Shown here: piece after piece, positions 41,518 to 49,983 of the stretch
Position numbering within the stretch: the first letter of the stretch is position 1
Layout of the letters: every line of letters begins with the position of its first letter
Assembly: GCA_964374115.1 (NCBI GenBank)
Contig: CAYJXK010000001.1
Coordinates: 54,828-118,827, forward strand
Direction of reading: 5' to 3'
Source of the DNA: CAYJXK01 sp964374115
Lineage (GTDB): Bacteria > Patescibacteriota > Patescibacteriia > Magasanikbacterales > UBA922
Length of the DNA: 64,000 nt
Made by a program: the position numbers and the translations under genes
Notes under the pieces: generated by a model
Databases searched by the model: none
What the model saw: only the letters and a program-made list of their open reading frames with translations
What the model was told of the DNA's origin: nothing

Positions 41518-41545
41518 ATTGTAGTAAGTAGAGCCTCAAATCAGT

Positions 41546-44500
41546 ATGTCTTTCACCCACCTCCACGTCCACTCGCATTATTCTCTTCTCAATGGTCTTC
41601 CCAAGATTCCTGATTTGGTACGCGCGGCAAAAGAGCGGGGATTTTCATCCCTTGCTCTTACCGATTGTGGAGCGATGTATGGCGTGATTGAATTTTATGA
41701 AACGTGTCTGAAAGCAGGAATCAAGCCCATTCTTGGATTTGAAGCATATGTCGCTCCTCGAACTCGATTTGATAAAGATCCGGAAAAAGATGGAAGAGCG
41801 CCCTCTCTTGTCCTCTTGGCAGAAAACATTGAAGGATATCGTCATCTGATGATGCTTTCGTCCATCGGGCATCTCGAAGGATTTTTTCATAAACCTCGGA
41901 TTGACAAAGAAGTCTTACGGCAGTATACCCGTGGCATTATTGCCCTGTCAGGATCAATAGATGGAGAAATTCCACATCTTTTAAAAGAGGGGAAAGCGAC
42001 AGACGCGGAGCAAGCCGCGCGGACATATCATGATATCTTTGGACAAGGAAATTTTTATTTGGAGCTTCAGGATCATCCCGCAATCCCCGGTCAAATGGAG
42101 GTCAACATGACGCTGATTGCTCTTTCAAAAAAGACAGGCATTCCGCTTGTCGTCACACGCGATGTTCATTATCTGAATCAAGAAGACGCAGAGGCTCAGG
42201 ATATTTTGCGTTGCGTCGCCGAAGGATGGCACAGAGATGAAACAGATCGAGAAGACTATCGTCAGGTGGATCGGTCGCTTAATTCCGAAAAAGAAATTGC
42301 CTCCCGATTTCGCCATGTCAAAGAGGCGCTTGAGAATACAGAACATATTGCAGAGCGTGTCAACATTGAAATTCCTCTCAACCAATGGCATTTTGCCAAG
42401 GTCGAACTCAAAGAAGGAAAAACAGCGGATGAACTGCTCCGAGACATGGCGTATGCTAACGTCGGAAAATTTTATGGCTCTCTGACAGATGAGGTGAAAC
42501 AACGTTTGGATTATGAACTCGAGACAATTCAGAAAAAGGGCTACGCGCCCTATTTCTTATGTGTAGCCGATTTTGTTCGATATGCCAAAACTAATGGCAT
42601 TGTGGAAACCACTCGAGGATCTGCGGCCGGTTCTGTTGTTTCATACGTGATTGGGATTACCACGGTTGATCCCATCCGATTTCGTCTTCCTTTTGAGCGG
42701 TTTCTCACGCTTCATCGTCCTACTCCTCCTGATATTGATACGGATTTTGCCGATGATAGGCGTGATGAAATGATCGCGTATGTCACAAAGAAATATGGCG
42801 AAGACAAAGTGGCGCAGATTATTACATTTGGAACTATGGCGGCTCGCGCCAGTGTGCGCGATGTGGGGCGAGCGCTTGGATTGTCGTATTCTTTCTGCGA
42901 TCAGATTGCAAAACTCATTCCGCCCGGGGCGCAGGGGTTTTCGATGACGATTGAGCGGGCGCTCAAAGAAGAACCAGATCTCAAAAAGTTCTATACATCA
43001 AACGCTGATGTCAAACGTTTGCTTGATCTCGCGCAAAAAGTAGAAGGATGCGCGCGTCATACATCGATTCACGCCGCGGGCGTTGTGATCGCTCCCACGC
43101 CGCTTACGGATTTCACTCCCATTCAAAGAGAAACAGGAGGAGAAAAAATAACGACACAATACGAAATGCACGCGGTGGAATCCGCAGGGCTTCTCAAAAT
43201 GGATTTTTTGGGAATTCGCAATCTCTCTATTCTTGGGAAAGCCGTGGAAATTGTGCAAAAAACAACAGGCGAGACTGTGGATATCTATGCATTGCCTCTT
43301 GATGACGCCAGCACATTCGATATGCTCTCGCGCGGCGAGACCATGGGCACTTTTCAGCTTGGCGGCTCGGGCATTACCAGGTGGCTCAAAGAGCTTCGGC
43401 CAAACACGATTGATGACATCATGGCCATGGTCGCGCTCTACCGCCCTGGTCCTATGGAGGTAATTCCGGAATATATTCGGCGCAAACATAACCCCGGGTC
43501 TATCACGTATCTTGATCCGCGTATGAAAGAATATCTGCAGGCCTCGTTTGGACTGCTGGTGTATCAGGATGATGTGCTCCTCACTGCGATTCATCTTGCA
43601 GGATACGACTGGCTTGCGGCAGACACATTTCGGAAAGCGATTGGCAAAAAAATTCCTGAAGAAATGGAAAAACAAAAGATTAAATTTTTTCAAGGATGTC
43701 GGGACTATGCCAATCTTTCAGAGGTTACCATCGAAGAGCTCTGGCGGCAAATTGAGCCGTTTGCCGCGTATGGATTCAACAAGTGTGTTGTTGGATCCAC
43801 CAACATTGTTGATACGCAGACTGGCAAGATACGACGAATAGATGAAATTGTTGCGGAGAAAAAAAAGATGAGTATTCTATCTCTGACAGATCTGTTTCAA
43901 CTAAAGAAGCAGAGGGTTGCTGATTTTCATAAGAATGGAAAGAAAAGGGTGTACACGCTAAAAACAAGAACTGGACGAATGATTACTGCCACGAATAATC
44001 ATCCTTTTCTTCTCTTTCAGGGTTGGACTCGACTTGATGAGTTGAAAGTTGGTGATTTTGTCGCTGTGCCTCGGAAGATCTCGTACCAATCTTCCAAAAA
44101 AATTAATAGAAAGATATTGCGAGTCTTGGGCTATCTTATTTCTGAGGGAAATCTTTGTCATCCGAATGGCGCGTATTTTTACTCGACGAAAGAAGAGGAG
44201 ATCACTGATTTCATCTCTTGTCTTTCTGCTTTTTCCAATACGGGGTATACAATTGATCGAAAAAAGAAAGCAATCGCGGTCTATGCAAAGAAAAAAAAAT
44301 TAAAAACCCCAAATGGTCTCTTTGTCGCTCTCAAAAATTTTGATCTTCTTGGAAAGACTGCTACAGAAATATTTGTTCCGGATATCATCTTCCAAACCTC
44401 TCCAAAAGAGATAGGAATATTTCTCGGCGCTCTCTGGCAAGGAGATGGGTGCATTCATAGTCAAAGAGATGGACAAATATATTATACAACCAGCTCGGAG

Positions 44501-46327
44501 AGACTCGCGCATGATGTCCAACATCTTTTATTGCGTCTCGGCATGATGAGCACGATTCACAAAAAGAAGTTTCGATACCGAGGTGATTATAAAAATGGGT
44601 TTACTATTCATGTAAGTCATCGATCGAATATTCTTCTTTTTAAGAAATGGATTGGCAAACATCTGTTAGAAAATAAACAGAAAGAATTGGATATTTTGAT
44701 AAAAAATAATAGATCCACAAATGGGCGTGTACTTCCTGGAAGTGCGCGGGGCACGACAGATATCATTCCGAAGACAGTGCTTTCTCTTGTTCGTCAAGAA
44801 ATGGCTCTAAGGCATATTTCTATAAAAAAATTGTGTCATGATCTCTCTGTCGCTGAGCGTTTTTTTCACGTAGACATTCGTCGAAAAGGATATCAGAGAG
44901 AGACAATAGAAAAAATGAGTCTGTATCTAAAATCAAAGAAATTGTTGGCACTCGCGCGTTCAGATGTGTATTGGGATGAAGTAGTCTCAATTGAAGACGC
45001 TGGTATCGAGGAGACCTATGATATTACTATTCCTGAAACACATAACTTTGTAGCGAATGATGTCATTGTCCATAATTCGCATGCCGCAAGCTATGGTATG
45101 GTCGCGTACCAAACCGCATATATGAAAGCGCACTATCCGGTGCAATATATGACAGCGGTGCTCCAGGCAGAGGCAGGTGATGCGGAAAAAGTGGCGGCGA
45201 TCGCGCATGAATGTCGGCGCATGGAGATTGATGTCTTGCCGCCAGATGTGAATGAAAGTTTTCGCAATTTTGCCATGGTGAGCAAGACCGGAGAACCGGG
45301 TCGTATTCGCTTTGGTCTTACCGCTATCAAGAATGTGGGAGAGCATATTTGCGAAGTGATTTATCAAGAACGTCGAGCGCATGGCGCGTACCAGAGTCTC
45401 GAAGATTTTTTATCGAGGATCCATGATAAGGATCTCAATAAAAAATCGCTCGAGAGTTTGATACAGGCAGGGGCGATGGATAGTTTTGGTCATGATCGAG
45501 GAGTGCTTCTCGGGAACTGTGAGCACATGCTTTCGTATCTGCGAGAAATCAAAGAACGAACGATCACGAAACAGGATTCTCTTTTTTCATCCATGGGGCT
45601 CTCGATCCTGTCGTCGCTCACATTGCGCTCTGCTCCCGCGGCTTCACTTGAGCAAAAATTACTATGGGAAAGATCGCTTCTTGGATTGTATGTATCATCG
45701 CATCCGTGTGCCGCGTTTACACAGTTTTTTGACGGTGTGACGACGCCCATTGCGGATATTGACAGCCGTGGTCGCGATCAATGGGTGGTGATTATGGGAA
45801 TAGTGGATAGCGTGAAAAAGAAATTGACCAAAAAAGGCGGGGTGATGCTCGTCGTGTCTGTCCAAGACGAGAGTGGGGGGATAGAAGTATTAGTATTTCC
45901 AAAAGTCTATGAACAGACCGCGACACTTTGGAAGGAAGGCGTGATCGTCTGCATCATCGGCAAGACCCCGTCTGAGGATGGAGATGCAAAAATATTTGCG
46001 GAAAAAGTGCACGTGCTTAGCAAAGACAACATAGAAGATGTCGCGCGCTATCTGCGCGGAAGTACGATGAAGAACGGATTAGAGAAACAGCCATCAGGTA
46101 CGAAATCAATTCATGTGCGCCTCAGTGCAGAGGAACTCAAAACACACGCAGAAGAATTAAAAATTTTCTTTGCCGAACATCCCGGAACGTATGCGGTGTT
46201 TGTCCATGTCGGCGACAATGTGATTCGGGCGAATGCGATGGTGGCGTGGAGTGAGGATATGGAGAGACATATTATTTCCCTTCTGGGGACAGGGAAAATA
46301 ATAACATCGCGGGAAGCAACCTACTGA
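41546..46327 (+). CDS. dnaE: DNA polymerase III alpha subunit with intein
   Basis: A 1593-residue precursor. Without the intein (residues 747-1177) the polymerase has about 1162 residues, normal for DnaE. The N-terminal PHP domain begins FTHLHVHSHYSLLNG, the catalytic palm has PDIDTDFADDRRDEMI (catalytic Asp pair), and the fingers run to the split site FAAYGFNK/SHAASYG. The C-terminal part has the helix-hairpin-helix region and an OB fold (MLVVSVQDESGGIEVLVF). DnaE is the replicative polymerase. The intein interrupts the highly conserved GFNKSHA motif, so splicing must work for the cell to replicate. The gene is divergent from the DUF5671-like gene and convergent with prs. Confidence 0.97.
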   Translation: MSFTHLHVHSHYSLLNGLPKIPDLVRAAKERGFSSLALTDCGAMYGVIEFYETCLKAGIKPILGFEAYVAPRTRFDKDPEKDGRAPSLVLLAENIEGYRHLMMLSSIGHLEGFFHKPRIDKEVLRQYTRGIIALSGSIDGEIPHLLKEGKATDAEQAARTYHDIFGQGNFYLELQDHPAIPGQMEVNMTLIALSKKTGIPLVVTRDVHYLNQEDAEAQDILRCVAEGWHRDETDREDYRQVDRSLNSEKEIASRFRHVKEALENTEHIAERVNIEIPLNQWHFAKVELKEGKTADELLRDMAYANVGKFYGSLTDEVKQRLDYELETIQKKGYAPYFLCVADFVRYAKTNGIVETTRGSAAGSVVSYVIGITTVDPIRFRLPFERFLTLHRPTPPDIDTDFADDRRDEMIAYVTKKYGEDKVAQIITFGTMAARASVRDVGRALGLSYSFCDQIAKLIPPGAQGFSMTIERALKEEPDLKKFYTSNADVKRLLDLAQKVEGCARHTSIHAAGVVIAPTPLTDFTPIQRETGGEKITTQYEMHAVESAGLLKMDFLGIRNLSILGKAVEIVQKTTGETVDIYALPLDDASTFDMLSRGETMGTFQLGGSGITRWLKELRPNTIDDIMAMVALYRPGPMEVIPEYIRRKHNPGSITYLDPRMKEYLQASFGLLVYQDDVLLTAIHLAGYDWLAADTFRKAIGKKIPEEMEKQKIKFFQGCRDYANLSEVTIEELWRQIEPFAAYGFNKCVVGSTNIVDTQTGKIRRIDEIVAEKKKMSILSLTDLFQLKKQRVADFHKNGKKRVYTLKTRTGRMITATNNHPFLLFQGWTRLDELKVGDFVAVPRKISYQSSKKINRKILRVLGYLISEGNLCHPNGAYFYSTKEEEITDFISCLSAFSNTGYTIDRKKKAIAVYAKKKKLKTPNGLFVALKNFDLLGKTATEIFVPDIIFQTSPKEIGIFLGALWQGDGCIHSQRDGQIYYTTSSERLAHDVQHLLLRLGMMSTIHKKKFRYRGDYKNGFTIHVSHRSNILLFKKWIGKHLLENKQKELDILIKNNRSTNGRVLPGSARGTTDIIPKTVLSLVRQEMALRHISIKKLCHDLSVAERFFHVDIRRKGYQRETIEKMSLYLKSKKLLALARSDVYWDEVVSIEDAGIEETYDITIPETHNFVANDVIVHNSHAASYGMVAYQTAYMKAHYPVQYMTAVLQAEAGDAEKVAAIAHECRRMEIDVLPPDVNESFRNFAMVSKTGEPGRIRFGLTAIKNVGEHICEVIYQERRAHGAYQSLEDFLSRIHDKDLNKKSLESLIQAGAMDSFGHDRGVLLGNCEHMLSYLREIKERTITKQDSLFSSMGLSILSSLTLRSAPAASLEQKLLWERSLLGLYVSSHPCAAFTQFFDGVTTPIADIDSRGRDQWVVIMGIVDSVKKKLTKKGGVMLVVSVQDESGGIEVLVFPKVYEQTATLWKEGVIVCIIGKTPSEDGDAKIFAEKVHVLSKDNIEDVARYLRGSTMKNGLEKQPSGTKSIHVRLSAEELKTHAEELKIFFAEHPGTYAVFVHVGDNVIRANAMVAWSEDMERHIISLLGTGKIITSREATY
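43784..45076 (+). mobile_element. DnaE intein with LAGLIDADG homing endonuclease
   Basis: 431 residues in frame within dnaE. It starts with Cys (CVVGSTNIVDTQTGKIRRID, block A), has block B TATNNHPF, and ends with block F ETYDITIPETHNFVANDV and IVHN followed by Ser as +1 extein residue. Two dodecapeptide motifs of a LAGLIDADG endonuclease are present: VLGYLISEGNL and IFLGALWQGDGCI, both keeping the acidic residue (Glu and Asp). All residues needed for splicing and probably for homing appear intact. Confidence 0.95.
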
Positions 46328-46351
46328 AAGGCAAACGTGTACGTTCTATAT

Positions 46352-46389
46352 GTAAAAAATATACGACCTAGTCAGGGGCGACCAGGTCG
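46352..46389 (-). terminator. prs terminator
   Basis: On the minus strand CGACCTGGTC/GACTAGGTCG (46364-46389) followed by TATATTTTTTA. It lies downstream of prs, in the convergent spacer with dnaE. Confidence 0.7.
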
Positions 46390-46446
46390 GGGGGGGGTCG
46401 AACCAAAGGACGCGAGAGGCGTCGTGGGTTCAGAATAGGGAGAGAT

Positions 46447-47523
46447 CTAGCGGAGACCTCGAACGGAAAGATCCCAGTGCAGATGGAAGATGATATTGGC
46501 AAAATCTCGATCGCACGAGACAACGACGAGTACCCCTTGATCTTTTAGGAGCTGTAAGTCTTTTCGAGTTTCGACCGAGAGAATCGTGTTGGCAACGTAG
46601 ACACGATCAACAGGACAATTCTCTGCCATAAAATTGATTGCCGCAGGTGAGCAGAGCACGCCGTGAGGAGACAATGCCCATACAGCACGCGTCTTGTATT
46701 TGCTCTTCAGAACGTGTGCTGGGTTTATGTTCGTTCCTCCGGTCGCGATTTCGTCATCGACAGAGAGCACAAGCGCTCCCTCCAGTTTCGCAAGATCGTC
46801 TCGTTCATTGGGCACAATCCCACCGAACACAGAGTGGTAGCTGTCAATGCGTCGTTTCCAAGCGACGAAGATAGGGAAATTCACATCCGCTGTTTTGCAA
46901 ACCTGAGCGATGTATGATCGAAACCGTTTGTCCGCTCCATCGTCAGGCAAAAGGAGGCAGATACGTTGGAATCCTACCTGTTTCGCATCTGCAATTGCAG
47001 GAGTCAAGAGGCGTTGTACCACGGTGACTGGTGTGATAATGCCTGGACCGGCGCTCATCACGAGTTGGAGTGAATGAGGATCGAACACCACAATCCGATG
47101 AAGTGTCTGCCCATTCAGGCACGTTTCCATGAGTTTGATGAGAAGCCACGGAAGCGCGAATTCTGTTTCTGCTTCGTCCTTATCTGTGCGACCCCACGGG
47201 AAATATCCGAAGATGACACTGATCCGACGGGCATGTCGGCCTCTCACATAGGCCAACGTCAAGAGAAGATTCACGATCATGGTGGGCGTACCAGGTCCGC
47301 ATGCGAGAACAATGCAATCATGACCGTTGATGTGTTTGTCCGCGAGGCGCGCGGCCGGTTCTTCATTTGACCGAAATCCAATGTCCGGAATTGCGATGTC
47401 CACCGGGGTTTCTTTTTCATTTCTTTCTTTGCCTTCGATCAGCGTCTTGATGCGACCTGCGAATGCCTCCAATCCAGGAAGCGGAACGAGCGTGAGACCA
47501 CCATTCATGTTTCGTGCGTTCAT
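46447..47523 (-). CDS. prs: Ribose-phosphate pyrophosphokinase, divergent long form
   Basis: A 358-residue PRPP synthetase. Matching blocks are FGYFPWGRTDKDEAETEFAL (flexible ATP-binding loop region), VVFDPHSLQ (metal-binding His), LLPDDGADKRF, FVAWKRRID and the PRPP loop LSVDDEIATGGT. PRPP synthetase makes the ribose donor for nucleotides from ribose-5-phosphate and ATP. It is about 40 residues longer than classical Prs and the motifs are well off the consensus (for example DPHS for DLHA), so allosteric sites may differ. It has its own promoter and a GAGGA Shine-Dalgarno sequence, and looks more GC-rich than tsaD upstream. Confidence 0.88.
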   Translation of the reverse strand: MNARNMNGGLTLVPLPGLEAFAGRIKTLIEGKERNEKETPVDIAIPDIGFRSNEEPAARLADKHINGHDCIVLACGPGTPTMIVNLLLTLAYVRGRHARRISVIFGYFPWGRTDKDEAETEFALPWLLIKLMETCLNGQTLHRIVVFDPHSLQLVMSAGPGIITPVTVVQRLLTPAIADAKQVGFQRICLLLPDDGADKRFRSYIAQVCKTADVNFPIFVAWKRRIDSYHSVFGGIVPNERDDLAKLEGALVLSVDDEIATGGTNINPAHVLKSKYKTRAVWALSPHGVLCSPAAINFMAENCPVDRVYVANTILSVETRKDLQLLKDQGVLVVVSCDRDFANIIFHLHWDLSVRGLR

Positions 47524-47544
47524 GGGTGTCCTCGATTATGAAAG

Positions 47545-47562
47545 AACGACCTCCAGGTCGTT
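47545..47562 (-). terminator. Hairpin between tsaD and prs
   Basis: Perfect 8-bp stem AACGACCT/AGGTCGTT with a two-base loop, followed on the minus strand by CTTTC. It lies within the prs leader, 20 bases before the prs start; weak as a terminator, possibly a leader structure. Confidence 0.5.
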
Positions 47563-47597
47563 ATTGAGATGAAAAGAACATTCCCTCATGAGCAAAG

Positions 47598-47624
47598 AGT
47601 ATAAAATTTATGTCCTTTTGTCAA
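47598..47624 (-). promoter_or_regulatory. prs promoter overlapping the tsaD stop
   Basis: On the minus strand a consensus TTGACA (47619-47624) that overlaps the tsaD stop codon, then a 15-base spacer and TATACT (47598-47603). The spacer is shorter than ideal. Confidence 0.5.
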
Positions 47625-48718
47625 ATGTTGTCGTATACATGCCAATTCGGATCAGCATTCAGTTTCTGCCAAGGCGTGAATTCATTTCGTATCGCTTTGT
47701 AATACCCCGCAATCGCAATCATGGCGCCGTTGTCCATGCAGTATTGAATTGTTGGAATTATAAAAGTTGTAGAGTTGCCTGCCCGAAATGCTTCGGCTAT
47801 CGAAGCAGGCGGGTAATTTGTAAGTTTAGATTGAAGTGTTTCTCGGAGTTTTTTGTTGGCTGCAACTCCGCCTGCTAGAACCACTGTTTTGGGTTGATAT
47901 TGTTCGACTGCACGCATTGTTTTGCCAACCAACACATCCACAATCGCTTGCTCAAAGCTGGCACAGAAATCTTCCTGAGATTTCAGTTCGTTATCCCGTA
48001 ACCAATACAACGCTGCAGTCTTGAGTCCTGCAAAACTAAAATCATAATTTCCTGAATCAAGCATGGGTCGAGGAAAATCAATCGCCTTCGGATTGCCAGT
48101 TTCTGCGCATTTCGAAATTTTTGGTCCACCAGGATATTCAAATCCCAAAAGTTTTCCCACTTTGTCAAAACATTCTCCTGCGGCATCATCTCGCGTTTTG
48201 CCGATGAGTGAATACATATTGTGTTCAGAGGAAAGAAGAAGTTCCGTATGCCCTCCACTCACAATCAGACACAATGCGGGAAACTCAATCTGACTTCTGA
48301 CTTCTGACTTTGGATTTTGGGCTTCAACAGAATGCACATGTCCATCAATATGATTCACCGCAACCACCAGCACATTCGATACATATGAAAGCGTCCGAGC
48401 TGTTTCAACGCCGACAACGAGGCCGGTGATAAGGCCGGGGCCAGCGGTGACTGCGATAACGTCTGGAACAATATTTTTCAAAGTTTCCTCGATGAACGGT
48501 ACAATTTTTTCCGCATGTTTTCTTCCTGCAATTTCCGGCACCACACCGCCGTATTTTTTATGAATATCAATCTGACTTGCTGTGATTTCAGAGAGTATAC
48601 GGAAATGATGTTCCCCTCCTGCCCGAGGAGGGGATAGAGGGGCGGCGGTGGGAGTGAAAGCCTCAATGAGAGCGACCGATGTGTCGTCGCATGATGATTC
48701 AATGCCGAGGATGATCAT
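47621..48718 (-). CDS. tsaD: tRNA N6-adenosine threonylcarbamoyltransferase TsaD
   Basis: A 365-residue Kae1/TsaD. The ASKHA-fold signatures are IILGIESSCDDTSVALI, HKKYGGVVPEIAGRKHAEKI (metal-binding His), GPGLITGLVVGVETAR, HIDGHVHS and LAGGVAANKKLRE. It transfers the threonylcarbamoyl group to A37 of ANN-reading tRNAs, together with TsaB, TsaE and TsaC. A short tsaB-like gene lies 7 kb away at 55.9 kb. Length is slightly above average. Confidence 0.97.
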   Translation of the reverse strand: MIILGIESSCDDTSVALIEAFTPTAAPLSPPRAGGEHHFRILSEITASQIDIHKKYGGVVPEIAGRKHAEKIVPFIEETLKNIVPDVIAVTAGPGLITGLVVGVETARTLSYVSNVLVVAVNHIDGHVHSVEAQNPKSEVRSQIEFPALCLIVSGGHTELLLSSEHNMYSLIGKTRDDAAGECFDKVGKLLGFEYPGGPKISKCAETGNPKAIDFPRPMLDSGNYDFSFAGLKTAALYWLRDNELKSQEDFCASFEQAIVDVLVGKTMRAVEQYQPKTVVLAGGVAANKKLRETLQSKLTNYPPASIAEAFRAGNSTTFIIPTIQYCMDNGAMIAIAGYYKAIRNEFTPWQKLNADPNWHVYDNI

Positions 48719-48724
48719 ATTGTA

Positions 48725-48753
48725 TTGACTTTTGTCTCTGTTATTTTTATACT
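48725..48753 (+). promoter_or_regulatory. tRNA-Glu promoter
   Basis: TTGACT (48725-48730), 17-base spacer and TATACT (48748-48753), 31 bases before the tRNA. It faces away from tsaD. Confidence 0.7.
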
Positions 48754-48783
48754 GGCGACCATTGAGTCAAAGTATCACACCAT

Positions 48784-48855
48784 GGCGCCATCGTCTAGTG
48801 GTTAGGACATCAGGTTTTCATCCTGAGAACAGGGGTTCGATTCCCCTTGGCGCTA
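48784..48855 (+). tRNA. tRNA-Glu (TTC anticodon)
   Basis: Acceptor GGCGCCA/TGGCGCT closes with a G1-U72 wobble. Anticodon stem TCAGG/CCTGA encloses TTTTCAT, anticodon UUC. T stem AGGGG/CCCCT with loop TTCGATT. CCA is not encoded (ACAC follows). Confidence 0.95.
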
Positions 48856-48891
48856 CACTTATCAAACTTTCCGAAAATTTACCGATTTTTT

Positions 48892-48976
48892 CACGGGCGG
48901 CGCGTAACGCCGACCATTGGGTTTTTGGCGAATTATCGCCGTTTTTATATTTCCCCACACCATTTTTCCGCCCGTG
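48892..48976. repeat. R5 hairpin element after tRNA-Glu
   Basis: CACGGGCGG (48892-48900) and its perfect complement CCGCCCGTG (48968-48976) surround a region with an inner hairpin GGCG-AATTAT-CGCC. No other copy was recognised in the window. It separates tRNA-Glu from the AT-rich island. Confidence 0.6.
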
Positions 48977-49028
48977 AGGCGCAGATTCGAGTCAAAGATT
49001 TTTTTGACCATAACCTTTTTGTCTTGCT

Positions 49029-49057
49029 TTAACAAATCGTCTGGTTTATGCTATAAT
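49029..49057 (+). promoter_or_regulatory. Strong promoter of the interrupted gene
   Basis: TTAACA (49029-49034), 17-base spacer and a perfect TATAAT (49052-49057) with TG in the extended -10 position; 38 bases before the ATG at 49095. Confidence 0.75.
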
Positions 49058-49094
49058 TCCGTGGTCTTTTGAAATTTAAAATAACCCTAAATAT

Positions 49095-49463
49095 ATGAGA
49101 AGAGCTAATCGGGAGGCAAGTGAACAAGCAGTGGAAGCAGAAGCGCTAAAAATACGTGAACAAATGTTAGCAGTTGAGACGGCTCATGATAATTTGCCGC
49201 AAAAAAGGCAGGAACTCGCTCAAGCACAAGAAGATTTGTTGTTTGTCTCTTCATTAAATAACCGAGATGATGAATTCGTGCGCGAAGCTCTTGTTCATTT
49301 TGGTGGCGAACAAAAACGGTTGACTGAGGAAATTAAAAAAATAACAGAGGAATATGATAAAGGTTTGGCTGATTGGCGGACTGAAGTTCCAGATTTGAAA
49401 GAAAAAGCTTTGAATCCCAATATTCCCCGTCAGCTTGCTGCGGGGACGCCGCAAGGGAACTAA
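49095..49463 (+). CDS. 5' fragment of the interrupted gene
   Basis: 122 residues as it stands now: MRRANREASEQAVEAEALKI and onward, a probable coiled coil (EETAHDNL-like heptads, QKRLTEEIKKITEEYDKGLADW). The last 13 codons, after NPNI, are IS sequence rather than the native gene. It would be expressed from the promoter at 49029 and may yield a truncated protein. Confidence 0.6.
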   Translation: MRRANREASEQAVEAEALKIREQMLAVETAHDNLPQKRQELAQAQEDLLFVSSLNNRDDEFVREALVHFGGEQKRLTEEIKKITEEYDKGLADWRTEVPDLKEKALNPNIPRQLAAGTPQGN

Positions 49464-49983
49464 TGTGATAGAATATATGCATGGAAATAGAGAAAGATCA
49501 CATACACAAATCACATAACAAGAGCGCACTGCTGTACCACCTGGTGTGTCCTGTTCGGTATCGCCGTAAGGCGATTACCGATGAGGTGGAAAAAACCATC
49601 GTCGCAACCTACATAGAGATAAGCCAACGATACGAGATTCACTTTACCGAGATAGGAACCGACACGGATCATGTACACTTTTTGATCCAGAGCGTACCAA
49701 CGCTTCCCCCCAAGCATATAGCCCAGACAGTAAAAAGCATTATCGCCAGAGAAGTATTGAGGCAGAATCCGGAGGTCAAGAAAATGCTGTGGGGAGGAAA
49801 ATTTTGGATAAGTGGCTACTACATCAATACGGTGGGGCTCTACGGCGGGAAAGACATGATACAAAACTACGTCAAAAATCAAGGCAACAACACTTACAAA
49901 CAAATCCACGCCAACACCACCCAGCTTTCATTATTCACATGACCCCCTGGGCTAGATAATACCCCGTCAGCTTGCTGCGGGGT
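49425..49983 (+). mobile_element. IS200/IS605-family insertion sequence, 559 bp
   Basis: Both ends carry the same 21-base sequence (49425-49445 and 49962-49982), which starts CCCCGTCAGC and ends GCTGCGGGG and folds into a hairpin, as expected for the subterminal structures bound by Y1 transposases. Between them is a single tnpA gene and no tnpB, so it is of the IS200 type. No terminal inverted repeats or target duplication are needed for this family. Precise removal restores the host reading frame. Confidence 0.85.
49481..49942 (+). CDS. tnpA: IS200/IS605 transposase TnpA (Y1 HUH type)
   Basis: A 153-residue REP/IS200-type transposase. The HUH motif is His64-Val-His66 in TDHVHFLIQ and the catalytic tyrosine is Tyr130 in MIQNYVKNQ (with Gln134), the expected spacing. 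It also has the conserved GYYINTVG segment. It cuts single-stranded DNA and joins via a 5'-phosphotyrosine. All catalytic residues are intact, so the element may still be active. It starts at ATG 49481, 36 bases inside the left end. Confidence 0.95.
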   Translation: MEIEKDHIHKSHNKSALLYHLVCPVRYRRKAITDEVEKTIVATYIEISQRYEIHFTEIGTDTDHVHFLIQSVPTLPPKHIAQTVKSIIAREVLRQNPEVKKMLWGGKFWISGYYINTVGLYGGKDMIQNYVKNQGNNTYKQIHANTTQLSLFT

